From contig JADJAL010000006.1 of assembly GCA_016704305.1 (NCBI GenBank), positions 153,708 through 217,707 of the forward strand: a stretch of DNA of 64,000 bases, written 5' to 3'. The notes under the pieces were generated by a model. The model saw only the letters and a list, made by a program, of their open reading frames with translations, had not been told where the DNA came from and ran no database searches. Both the position numbers and the translations under genes were made by a program. Position 1 is the stretch's first letter. Each line of letters opens with the position of its first letter. This stretch comes from Haliea sp. Lineage in GTDB: Bacteria; Pseudomonadota; Gammaproteobacteria; Pseudomonadales; Halieaceae. Positions 37,725 through 45,812 of this stretch are shown one piece after another.

Positions 37725-38161
37725 TATTGACTCATCACATTTTCGATAGAAGCGGGATAGTTAGCGACCGGCAGCTGCCAGCAGAACATATACGCTATCG
37801 ACCCCATGCCATGTCTTAAAGTATTGTAAAGGCTTGTGTCCCAGCCTGTCGCCGGTATTTTGGTAATTCACTCAGGGTACGTGGGAAGGTGCTCACAGTT
37901 TGCAGATAAATGTGTGTAATATGGGGATTATCACTGGCCTGGACGACTTTCGCTACCCAATAATGGCTTCACGAGACGTTGATCAATCCGATCAGGCAGG
38001 TCTGGCTATGTCGGCGTTTCAGCGGGCGCGGTTCCCCTGTTATTCAGGTTCAGCGCCCCGGTCGATTGCTTTTTTTCGTGTGTTTTTTTCGCTAGAACGG
38101 GGAAGGCGCCTCGCATCTGGATATACAGGCTAGAGCTGCCGCCAGTGATTGAGTCCTCATA
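37725..38161. other. Divergent intergenic region
   Basis: This 437-bp stretch separates the minus-strand GT2 operon from the plus-strand ATP-grasp/phosphatase gene. The short open frames inside it lack ribosome sites and recognisable composition. It should carry two divergent promoters, but I could not fix -35/-10 or -24/-12 boxes with confidence. Confidence 0.5.
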
Positions 38162-39907
38162 ATGGAACAGAAGCAAAAGCCCCGGGTGTTGGTGTTGGAT
38201 GCGGATATGGTTCCGGCGCTCACTATTTCCCGCTCTTTATCGCATCGAAACTGCGTCGTCGATGTCGCCAGTGATACGATCAATCCGCTCATTAGTTATT
38301 CAAATTCTGTAAATGCAGTTTTCCAATACCCGGATCCGCTCGCCGTGCCTGAGTTGTTTGTGCAATGGCTGCTGGAGCACACGCGGAACACCTACTATGA
38401 TCTCGTTATTCCCGTCACTGAGCGCAGCCTGGTGGCGTTGTCTGAGCACCGCGGGCTGCTGTCACACATCAGGCTGGCGATGCCCGGCCCCGCATGTCTC
38501 GAGGTCGCGCTGGACAAAGCCAAGACGCTGGCGCTGGCGGCCTCGATAGGGGTGCCACTGCCGCACAGCATCACCGTGTCAAACCTGGATGACCTGGTCG
38601 ATCTGAAGGAATCCCTGAAATTTCCGCTCGTCCTCAAACCTGTGCGTTCCATTGGCTCTGCCACGGGTGGTTCCAGTCAATTGCAGGTTAGCTACGCGTT
38701 TGACATGGCTGAGCTGGAGTCGGGATGCGCGCGTGTGCTGCAATTTGGTCCCGTACTGTTGCAAGAATTCTTTTCGGGCATCGGTGTGGGCGTTGAACTG
38801 ATAGCGCGGCACGGTAAGGTTCACTATGCGTTTCAGCATCAGCGACTGCACGAAGTGCCGCTCACAGGCGGTGGCAGCAGCTTGCGCAAAAGCGAACCGG
38901 TGATGCAACCGCTGCTGGAGGCTGCCGAACGTTTGATGGCAGCCCTGGACTGGACGGGTGTCGCGATGGTCGAGTTCAAACTTGATCCGCAGAGTCGCAA
39001 ATTTTGCCTGATGGAAATCAACGGCAGATTCTGGGGATCCCTGCCACTGGCGGTTGCCGCCGGAGCGGATTTTCCTTCCATGCTGCTCGATCTTGAGCTG
39101 GGTGGTGAAGTGTCACCGTCACGCCCCTACCGCAATAATATTTATTGCCGCTTGCTGTCCCGGGATATTCACTGGTACGAGGCGGTCCTGCGCGGCGGAG
39201 TTGATAAGCGTATTGCGCATGTCCCCACGGGTTGGGAGGTGTTCAAAGGTCTGGGATTGTTTTTTCACTTCAGACACCGCTTCGATGTGCAGAGCATAAA
39301 GGACCCGGTACCGGGGTTTGTCGATGCCGGCAGAGTGTTCAAATCCTATTTTCATCGCACCCTTGCTGTCTCTCAGGAAAAGGCGTTTTTTTCGCGGCAA
39401 CGTCGCGCTTGGAGAAAAGGCGTGGTGGCCGCCGCTGTGGCCCAGGCAGGGTCGATGTTATTTGTGTGCTATGGAAACATTAATCGCAGTGCGCTTGCCG
39501 ATGTGATGGTCAGGGCTTACGCCGAGGATTCCGGAATTTCCGTGACCTCAGCCGGCTTTCACCAGCAGGATGGTAGACCCGCTGATGTGGTGATGGCTGA
39601 TGTTGCAGCCCAGTTTGGCGTTGATATGCATGCAATGCGGTCAATTTGTGTCACGACGCAATTGCTCCATGACAGCGATATCATTTTCGTAATGGAAAAG
39701 TCACATTACGACAGGCTGTGCGCGATGGATTCCAGTATTGCCGACAAAGTGTACCTGTTGGGAGCGCATTCCAATGCCGCCGAGTGGCCAGCAGAGATAG
39801 CTGACCCGTATGGCCGTGCTCGTACAGACTACCTGGCCTGTTATGAGCGTATTGCCGAAGCCGTGGACAACATCAAATCCGTCATTGCGGTGAGGGTCAA
39901 TGATTAG
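38162..39907 (+). CDS. ATP-grasp protein fused to a low-molecular-weight tyrosine phosphatase domain
   Basis: A 581-residue two-domain protein. Residues 1-400 are an ATP-grasp enzyme: LVLDADMVPALTISRSL pre-ATP-grasp, FPLVLKPVRSIGSATGG for ATP binding, VGVELIARHGKVHYAFQHQR, VAMVEFKLDP and FCLMEINGRFWGSLPLA with metal ligands. Residues 432-581 are an LMW-PTP/ArsC-fold domain with the CX5R loop C436-YGNIN-R442 and the general-acid D548 in IADPYGR. The usual second Cys in the loop is Asn (INRS). ATP-grasp enzymes form amide or ester bonds from carboxylates. The phosphatase could reverse the local BY-kinase or remove a product phosphate. The fusion is unusual. Confidence 0.85.
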   Translation: MEQKQKPRVLVLDADMVPALTISRSLSHRNCVVDVASDTINPLISYSNSVNAVFQYPDPLAVPELFVQWLLEHTRNTYYDLVIPVTERSLVALSEHRGLLSHIRLAMPGPACLEVALDKAKTLALAASIGVPLPHSITVSNLDDLVDLKESLKFPLVLKPVRSIGSATGGSSQLQVSYAFDMAELESGCARVLQFGPVLLQEFFSGIGVGVELIARHGKVHYAFQHQRLHEVPLTGGGSSLRKSEPVMQPLLEAAERLMAALDWTGVAMVEFKLDPQSRKFCLMEINGRFWGSLPLAVAAGADFPSMLLDLELGGEVSPSRPYRNNIYCRLLSRDIHWYEAVLRGGVDKRIAHVPTGWEVFKGLGLFFHFRHRFDVQSIKDPVPGFVDAGRVFKSYFHRTLAVSQEKAFFSRQRRAWRKGVVAAAVAQAGSMLFVCYGNINRSALADVMVRAYAEDSGISVTSAGFHQQDGRPADVVMADVAAQFGVDMHAMRSICVTTQLLHDSDIIFVMEKSHYDRLCAMDSSIADKVYLLGAHSNAAEWPAEIADPYGRARTDYLACYERIAEAVDNIKSVIAVRVND

Positions 39908-40027
39908 CGTGTGTTCAGCTAACCGACTGGACTTTTACCTCAAGCCCTCAGCAAAAAGTAAAGAAGGCATTGCAATTCGTTCCAACTCACGTGGGCGCGC
40001 GCTGGGTGAGCAGGGAGGCTTGTTTGC

Positions 40028-40840
40028 ATGAATCCGCCCTTGCCAGACGCCAAAATTGTAATCGGACTTGGATCGGGGCGCTCCGGCACCGCGTCCCTGA
40101 CTTCCCTGATTGGTCGCCAGACGGGAGCCATCTGTTTTCACGAGATGAATCCATCTTGCGCTATTTTTAGTGGCAACCCGCAACCGCAAGTTAATGCGCT
40201 CCGCGAATTTCAGACGTTGCTCGCAGGCGGCCCCAGGGCACGGTTGACGATCGATTATTCGCGCCCTTCATCGGTGGAAACTTACGAAAAACTGCAAACG
40301 CAGACTCCGCTAAACCTGATAGGCGATATAGCGTATTACTACTTGAATTATGTCGAAGAGTTGTTCGATCTTTCACCCGAATGCGTGGCCATTTGCATGA
40401 AGCGCGAAAGGGAGGCAACCGTGGCCAGTTGGATGAAGAAGTCTTCGATCCAGCGCTGGCCTTCTCTGTGGTTGGCCGACAAGTTGAAAGCGTGGCTGAC
40501 GAGAACGCCTTTCTATACCGAATACAACTACTGGCAGGAGCATGACGGCAGCCGTTGGAAGAAGGACCCGGTCTGGGATAGCTGCTTTCCCAAGCTTGCC
40601 GCCACTTCCAAGCGCGAGGCGATTGGCCTGTATTGGGACTATTACTATCTAGAAGCCGACCGGTTGCAGCAGAAATACCCCGAGCGCTTCAGGGTGTTCG
40701 ATGTACGGGACTTGAGCACGTCCGAAGGACAGAAGCGTGTCCTGTTGTTTCTCGGGATCGCGGAAGACCAGATGATCATTGGCGAGAAGGTACATTTGCA
40801 CCAGTCGCACTCTGATGCAGTGAACGCCTCCAGGAATTGA
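40028..40840 (+). CDS. Sulfotransferase family protein (copy 2)
   Basis: A 270-residue P-loop sulfotransferase. The N-terminal loop IVIGLGSGRSGTASLTSLIG matches the PAPS 5'-phosphosulfate site, FHEMNP follows, and CMKREREATVASWMKK fits the 3'-phosphate strand/helix. The Trp/Tyr-rich middle (YTEYNYWQEHDGSRWKK) and GLYWDYYYLEADRLQQKYPE are typical of the family. ATG 40028 follows AGGGAGG. It lies just ahead of the hydrolase 2/hydrolase 1 pair. It is clearly different in sequence from copy 1 at 35.9 kb, so it is not a recent duplicate. Confidence 0.78.
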   Translation: MNPPLPDAKIVIGLGSGRSGTASLTSLIGRQTGAICFHEMNPSCAIFSGNPQPQVNALREFQTLLAGGPRARLTIDYSRPSSVETYEKLQTQTPLNLIGDIAYYYLNYVEELFDLSPECVAICMKREREATVASWMKKSSIQRWPSLWLADKLKAWLTRTPFYTEYNYWQEHDGSRWKKDPVWDSCFPKLAATSKREAIGLYWDYYYLEADRLQQKYPERFRVFDVRDLSTSEGQKRVLLFLGIAEDQMIIGEKVHLHQSHSDAVNASRN

Positions 40841-40869
40841 AATCGTAGCGAAGCAGGAATAACGGTGGA

Positions 40870-41697
40870 ATGAGAAAGGCCAGTGATATAACGGTACTGC
40901 CCCGGTTTATGGGTGAGGAAGGCGAGAAGTACTTCACGCTGCAGTTCAGTTGCCCGCAGCAGCCCAAAGCGCATATTGTCTTTGTACCGCCGTTTGGCGA
41001 GGAGATGAATCGCTGCCGCGCGCTGGTCTCTGAGCAGGCCCGGCGATTCGCGCGATCAGGCTACGCCTGCACCATCATTGACTTATATGGGACCGGCGAC
41101 AGTCAGGGTGAGCTGCGGGATGCGTCGCTGCAAATCTGGCAGCGCAATATCCACCTGACTCTCGAGACATTGCAACGTGAGATGTCTGTGCCGTTGATCT
41201 TATGGGGTCTACGATTGGGTGCATTTATCGCACTGGATTTCGCGGCAAAGTCGGCGCTCGCGATCGACAGTCTGTTGCTGTGGCAACCGGTTATCGCCGG
41301 TGAACGCTACGTCACACAAATATTAAGGCAGCGCGTAGCGAGTTTGGCGAGCAAGGAAGGTGTGCCCGAGACGACAACCGAGATCCGCAAGCGATTGGCA
41401 CAGGGAGAGAGTGTTGAGGTGTCGGGCTATACGATAGGCGGTGCATTGATGGCGGACATAGAAAGCCTGTCATTGGCACACTTGACGGCGCTGTGTCCCG
41501 GGAAGATTTACTGGCTTGAAAATGTCAGTGAAACCGGCGCAAGCCTGGCAACAGGCTCTCTTACCGCTATCGAGAAACTCAAAAGCTTACAGAACGATGT
41601 GGTGGCACACCGGTTCACAGGCCCGCAAGTGTGGCAACTGCACAAGCGTGATTCCCTGCCGGAATTGATCTCCGTAACCAGCAGTTTACTGCCATGA
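40870..41697 (+). CDS. Exosortase A-associated hydrolase 2 (copy A)
   Basis: A 275-residue alpha/beta-hydrolase-fold protein of the exosortase hydrolase 2 family. It shows HIVFVPPFGEEMNRCRALVS, IIDLYGTGDSQGELRDASL, and the nucleophile-elbow region LILWGLRLGAFIALDFA. The elbow reads G-L-R-L-G, with Arg where serine hydrolases have Ser, so classical catalysis is doubtful. It is always found next to hydrolase 1, and here the genes overlap by 4 bp. The predicted ATG has GGTGGA directly against it, so the exact start is uncertain. Role unknown, probably in handling the ACP-bound or ligase-activated group. Confidence 0.88.
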   Translation: MRKASDITVLPRFMGEEGEKYFTLQFSCPQQPKAHIVFVPPFGEEMNRCRALVSEQARRFARSGYACTIIDLYGTGDSQGELRDASLQIWQRNIHLTLETLQREMSVPLILWGLRLGAFIALDFAAKSALAIDSLLLWQPVIAGERYVTQILRQRVASLASKEGVPETTTEIRKRLAQGESVEVSGYTIGGALMADIESLSLAHLTALCPGKIYWLENVSETGASLATGSLTAIEKLKSLQNDVVAHRFTGPQVWQLHKRDSLPELISVTSSLLP

Positions 41698-42581
41698 AGA
41701 CCCGTCCGATGAACGAAATTCCGCTGGTGTTTGATTGTCAGGGCGAGGATCTGATCGGTATCGTGCACCGACCGCAGGTGCCCTCCGAAGTCGGCGTATT
41801 GGCGGTGGTCGCGGGTGGGCCGCAGTACCGCGCCGGGGTTGGCCGCGGCATGGTGAGCCTGGCGCGGATGTTGGCAGGTCATGGCGTGCCGGTGCTGCGC
41901 TTTGATTACCGTGGACTTGGTGATAGCAGCGGGGAATTTCTGGGATTCAATCACATCGCCGAGGATTTGCAGGCTGCGGTAAACGCCTTCCGACAGGAAG
42001 TGCCCGAACTCAAGCGCGTGGTGTTGTGGGGCGGCTGTGATGCGGCCTCGGCGGCTATGATTCACGGGTGCAAGGTCGCCGGTGTGGAGAGCCTGATACT
42101 CGGCAATCCCTGGGTAAGCACCGACGAGATACGCTCTGCCGTACTCAGGAAGCACTATGTCAAACGCCTGGGAGACAGGCATTTTTGGCAGAAATTAATC
42201 CGCTTCGAATACAACCTGGTGGACTATGCCCTGGCTGGGGTACAGAAAGTGACAGCCAAATCTGCGCGCTTGTTGTCGCCCCGGACGTCTTCCCAGGTAG
42301 ATGCCGATGCAGAAGGAGGGGGACGAGCGACGGATAGCATGCTGGCGGGTTTGCGTCAGTTCAAGGGCCCGGTGCTTTTCCTGATGAGCGGTCGCAGCCT
42401 GGTGAGTAATGAGTTTGACGAACTGATAGGCGGCGATTCCGCCTGGCAGTCGGTTTACAATCGGCCCGGGATCAAGCGCATAGATCTGCCCGATGCAGAC
42501 CAGACATTTTCGGATGGCGATTCGCGTGAGCGGGTGAACCAGGCTATTCTCGACTGGGTGGTCGGTTTACGCGAGTGTTAG
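41694..42581 (+). CDS. Exosortase A-associated hydrolase 1 (copy A)
   Basis: A 295-residue alpha/beta-hydrolase of the exosortase hydrolase 1 family. It has LAVVAGGPQYRAGVGRGMVS (the GGPQYR signature), VLRFDYRGLGDSSGEFLGF, the elbow VVLWGGCDAASAAM with Cys at the nucleophile position, LGNPWVSTDE, and a late DADQTFSDGD that fits the catalytic His/Asp region poorly (Gln-Thr-Phe where copy B has HTF). It is coupled to hydrolase 2 by ATGA. Its stop overlaps the converging GNAT gene by 4 bp. The substrate is unknown. The family is typically co-located with the acyl-CoA ligase and ACP of exosortase loci. Confidence 0.88.
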   Translation: MKTRPMNEIPLVFDCQGEDLIGIVHRPQVPSEVGVLAVVAGGPQYRAGVGRGMVSLARMLAGHGVPVLRFDYRGLGDSSGEFLGFNHIAEDLQAAVNAFRQEVPELKRVVLWGGCDAASAAMIHGCKVAGVESLILGNPWVSTDEIRSAVLRKHYVKRLGDRHFWQKLIRFEYNLVDYALAGVQKVTAKSARLLSPRTSSQVDADAEGGGRATDSMLAGLRQFKGPVLFLMSGRSLVSNEFDELIGGDSAWQSVYNRPGIKRIDLPDADQTFSDGDSRERVNQAILDWVVGLREC

Positions 42582-43660
42582 CGCTCTCGTTTCCAAAGCG
42601 TTTTAGCGAGTTTCCGGAGTTTATATTCCATTAGCATGGCCATACCCCTTAGCGAGTAGGGGTTGTACGCGGCGATGCCATGTTGCTGCCTGCGTTCGGA
42701 CATCCAGTCTGCTTTGTATGAGTCATCGCCCGAGAGATAGTCAATTCTGGCGATGTGATCTATATCTATCGCACGCTGCATCATACGGGCCGTCAGTACG
42801 GTTCCGGGCGATAGATGCTTGTAGTTTTCATCGTAGGCGAGCTTGAATATGTAAGCGGTGCCGCCACAGACCAGCCAGATCTGGCTGGCGACAGGTACGT
42901 TGTCGTAGCTGGCGATGCCCAGGCGCAGCCACGTGCGGTTGGCTGCGAGACGCAGTAGAGCGGGGGTAAAGTCCTGGTAGGGTTCCTCGTTCTTCCAGCT
43001 GTTGTTATAGACCGTGACGTACCGGGTTATCGCTGTCTCCAGTGCATCGCCTCCCTCGACGATCTCGATTTGGCCCCTGTCCGCGTCAAAAAACTTACGT
43101 GTCTTGCGTGCTATCGTGTTGCGCAAGCTGGAGGGTCGCGATCCCAGGTAGGTTTGATAGGAGTGGCCCTGCACATCGTGGATCCAGTTGCCAAAACAAA
43201 AGAATGCGTGGGTGCCTGTCCACCCGGCCCGACTGAGCGCTCGTTGCATGTGTCCGAACTCAGGCGCATCCGGATCCATGGGTGACAGGGTCAGCATCGC
43301 GAGCTTCTCAGTCTTCGCCAGATGCTGGAAAAGCGCCAGAAACAATGTCTCAGGCGTGTCCGAGCAGACAAGCGGTGAATACGCGGAGGTGTAAAATGTG
43401 CTCAGGGAATACGCCCGCTTATCACGCGAATCGATCCTGAGCGGACAAGCAACGAAGTTTTCGGGCCCCAGCCTTGCGATATAAATAACAGCGGCGTCGT
43501 GATCATCCAGTGCATGCGAGGCCAGGTTCGCGAGCCAGTCAGCGCCATATTGCGGATTTTTCGCTTCGTAAGTGGTGAATGCCCGACGCAGCTCTGCGTC
43601 CAGAGCGTCCCCCGGGAGGTGCAATTTTTCTATCTGGATTGGATTGTTCTGGTCAGCCAA
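42578..43660 (-). CDS. GNAT/FemAB-like acetyltransferase (BioF2/CelD-like)
   Basis: A 360-residue protein with a C-terminal GNAT domain of the CelD/BcsL type (RSSLRNTIARKTRKFF, YVTVYNNSWKNEEPYQDF, VPVASQIWLVCGGTAYIFKL, DENYKHLSPGTVLTARMMQ, IDYLSGDDSYKADW). Such proteins are frequent in exopolysaccharide loci, where they may acylate sugars. The only start compatible with the upstream stop is TTG at 43660, with no clear ribosome site. The frame could also begin further in. It converges on hydrolase 1 and is divergent from the ACP gene (205 bp). Confidence 0.82.
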   Translation of the reverse strand: MADQNNPIQIEKLHLPGDALDAELRRAFTTYEAKNPQYGADWLANLASHALDDHDAAVIYIARLGPENFVACPLRIDSRDKRAYSLSTFYTSAYSPLVCSDTPETLFLALFQHLAKTEKLAMLTLSPMDPDAPEFGHMQRALSRAGWTGTHAFFCFGNWIHDVQGHSYQTYLGSRPSSLRNTIARKTRKFFDADRGQIEIVEGGDALETAITRYVTVYNNSWKNEEPYQDFTPALLRLAANRTWLRLGIASYDNVPVASQIWLVCGGTAYIFKLAYDENYKHLSPGTVLTARMMQRAIDIDHIARIDYLSGDDSYKADWMSERRQQHGIAAYNPYSLRGMAMLMEYKLRKLAKTLWKRER

Positions 43661-43864
43661 CTGGGCGATGTCGGGAATTGAATCTGTAAAGCACTATCGG
43701 GGATATACCGGGGAATGGCAATACTTCTATCGATTATGATAGCCTCATCGCAATTCCTCCTTGAGAAGAACGTGTTGCAAGGTTAGCATGCGGATCGATA
43801 CCTGCAGGCCAGCGCGTTGTTCGCAGCTTTTCATACCTCACAAAAAACAGTAATAGCGTGAAAT

Positions 43865-44113
43865 ATGGATATTCAATCAGACGTCGTTGCGATCTTGCAA
43901 TCAACCCTGGGTATCTCCGTCGGGGCGATCATGCCCCATCCTGATACGCGTGTTTTGGGGGCTATTCCCGAGATGGATTCAATGTCCGTGGTTGCGATCC
44001 TGGCCAGCCTTGAAGAACGCTACGGCATCACCGTGGATGACGATGAAGTTGACGCCGATGTGTTCGCGACTGTGGGCAGCCTGACCGCGTTCGTGGAGTC
44101 CAAGCTCGAGTAA
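43865..44113 (+). CDS. Acyl carrier protein, exosortase-associated (copy 1)
   Basis: An 82-residue ACP with the four-helix pattern. The phosphopantetheine site is Ser39 in PEMDSMSVVAI, the usual D-S-hydrophobic triad. The acidic helix (RYGITVDDDEVDADVF) and VGSLTAFVESKL match ACPs found beside exosortase hydrolases and ligases. It carries an acyl or aminoacyl group as a thioester. Hydrolase 2 copy B follows after 3 bp, so ACP and hydrolases are one transcript. A second ACP (61.4 kb) sits by the acyl-CoA ligase. Confidence 0.9.
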   Translation: MDIQSDVVAILQSTLGISVGAIMPHPDTRVLGAIPEMDSMSVVAILASLEERYGITVDDDEVDADVFATVGSLTAFVESKLE

Positions 44114-44116
44114 CCA

Positions 44117-44941
44117 ATGAATCCGGGCGAATGCAGCATCAGGGGCCATTTTCTCGAACACCGGGGAAGACGGCTGTTTTGTTTGCTGTTGGAGCCGGTC
44201 TTCGTCAAGGCGCACAGCGCAATCCTCTTTTTCCCACCCTTTGCCGAAGAGATGAACAAATCCCGCCGCATCGTCGCGTGCCAGGCACGCGAACTCGCTG
44301 CTGCAGGCAACAGGGTTATGCTGCTCGACCCGACTGGATGCGGTGATGCCGGCGGCGATTTTCATGATGCCAGCTGGCAGGTCTGGTTGGAGGATGGGCT
44401 TTTCGCGGCCAATTATCTGGCCGCCCAGGGTGCCGTTCCGCTCAGTTTGTGGGGATTGCGCCTCGGTGCTCTGCTGGCCTGCGAATTGTCCCAGGCGCCG
44501 CTGGATATACACAGGCTGATGCTTTGGCAGCCCGTGCTGAATGCTGAGCAACAGATTGACCAGTTCCTGCGCTTGCGCACGGTGGGTTCCGCAGTGAACA
44601 ACACAGCCAGCTTTGATCGCAAGGCATTGTGGAACGAATTGCGCGCCGGTCGCTCCCTGGAGGTCGCCGGCTATGAACTGTCATCCGCCATGGCGTTGGA
44701 GGCCGCTAAAGTCAGGCTCATTGATCTTCGTCCCGCATGTCGAACAGTGCACTGGCTGGAGATCGGGGGCGAGCAACAGGGCAGCCTTTCACCTCCCTCC
44801 GAAAGCGTTATTGCTCATTGGCTGGGGCAGGGCGTTCAGGTCGCCACGCAATATGTACAGGGCGATCCGTTCTGGCGCGTGATCGATGCAGCGATCAATC
44901 CCTGCTTGCAACGCCGCACTACCGAGGCATTCGCGCAGTGA
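44117..44941 (+). CDS. Exosortase A-associated hydrolase 2 (copy B)
   Basis: A 274-residue paralogue of copy A with the same architecture: ILFFPPFAEEMNKSRRIVA, LLDPTGCGDAGGDFHDASW, LSLWGLRLGALLACELS. The elbow again reads G-L-R-L-G, so the missing Ser is conserved between copies and is a family feature rather than an error. It lies 3 bp after the ACP stop and overlaps hydrolase 1 copy B by 1 bp. Sequence divergence from copy A is large (clearly less than half identical by eye), pointing to an old duplication or separate acquisition. Confidence 0.88.
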   Translation: MNPGECSIRGHFLEHRGRRLFCLLLEPVFVKAHSAILFFPPFAEEMNKSRRIVACQARELAAAGNRVMLLDPTGCGDAGGDFHDASWQVWLEDGLFAANYLAAQGAVPLSLWGLRLGALLACELSQAPLDIHRLMLWQPVLNAEQQIDQFLRLRTVGSAVNNTASFDRKALWNELRAGRSLEVAGYELSSAMALEAAKVRLIDLRPACRTVHWLEIGGEQQGSLSPPSESVIAHWLGQGVQVATQYVQGDPFWRVIDAAINPCLQRRTTEAFAQ

Positions 44942-45795
44942 TGGCAGCCTACGACGAACAGGCAGTAGTTTTTGAATGCGGTGGTAGTCGACTCGTCGGG
45001 GTCGCTGCGATTCCCGAGGTAAGCGCCGATGTTGGTGTGCTGATCCTGGTGGGAGGACCGCAGTACAGGGTGGGTAGTCATCGGCAGTTCACGCTACTCG
45101 CCAGAAGTCTCGCCGAGTCCGGTTTCGCCTCCCTGCGTTTTGATTACCGCGGGATGGGCGATAGCGAAGGCGAGAAGTGTGAGTTTGACGAAGCAGAAGA
45201 CGATATTTCCTCTGCGATCGACACCCTGCTCGCCAGCGCGCCGGGCGTTACCAGGGTCGTTCTGTGGGGACTTTGTGACGCAGCCTCAAGCGCCCTGATA
45301 TTTGCGTATCGTCATCCCCGTGTCGCGGGTGTGATACTGCTGAACCCCTGGGTTCACAGTGGTGTTTACTCTCCACAGGTCAAGCTGGCACATTATTATC
45401 GACCGGCATTTGCGAAGCGGCACCAGTGGCGTCGCCTGCTGTCGGGGCAAATCCGGTTGCTGCCCGCCTTTCAGGAACTCGCGCAAGACAGCCTGGCGTT
45501 GCTTGGACGCTTCTCGAATTCCAGCGGCAGGAAATCCTCTGACCGTTCGTTTATTCAATTGATGCTGGAAGGTTTTGAACAGTTTCAGCACGGCATCCTG
45601 ATCGTGCTGAGTGAAGCGGATCTGACCGCACGAGAGTTCTCGACACTGATCGCTCATGATGCTGAGTGGAAGGCGGCAACGTCGAAGCCTGCCGTGACTA
45701 TCAAAACGTTAACCGGGGCGGACCATACCTTTTCGCAAAAGCCCTGGAAAGACGATGTGTCACGACTGACTATTGAATGGTTGCGCCAGCGTTGA
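44941..45795 (+). CDS. Exosortase A-associated hydrolase 1 (copy B)
   Basis: A 284-residue alpha/beta-hydrolase. It shows VLILVGGPQYRVGSHRQFTL, LRFDYRGMGDSEGEKCEF, VVLWGLCDAASSALIFA with Cys at the elbow, ILLNPWVHSGVYSPQVKL, and a C-terminal GADHTFSQKPWKD that fits the catalytic His. ATG 44941 overlaps the hydrolase 2 stop (TGATG). An upstream extension in the same frame lies over hydrolase 2 and is not real. With the ACP and hydrolase 2 it forms a compact three-gene unit. It probably releases or transfers a group from the carrier (inference). Confidence 0.9.
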   Translation: MAAYDEQAVVFECGGSRLVGVAAIPEVSADVGVLILVGGPQYRVGSHRQFTLLARSLAESGFASLRFDYRGMGDSEGEKCEFDEAEDDISSAIDTLLASAPGVTRVVLWGLCDAASSALIFAYRHPRVAGVILLNPWVHSGVYSPQVKLAHYYRPAFAKRHQWRRLLSGQIRLLPAFQELAQDSLALLGRFSNSSGRKSSDRSFIQLMLEGFEQFQHGILIVLSEADLTAREFSTLIAHDAEWKAATSKPAVTIKTLTGADHTFSQKPWKDDVSRLTIEWLRQR

Positions 45796-45812
45796 CCCCG
45801 TAATCCGTATGA

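Noticed and set aside
44737..44940. N-terminal extension of hydrolase 1 copy B
   Set aside because: It overlaps hydrolase 2 copy B. Homology starts at ATG 44941, which overlaps the preceding stop as TGATG.
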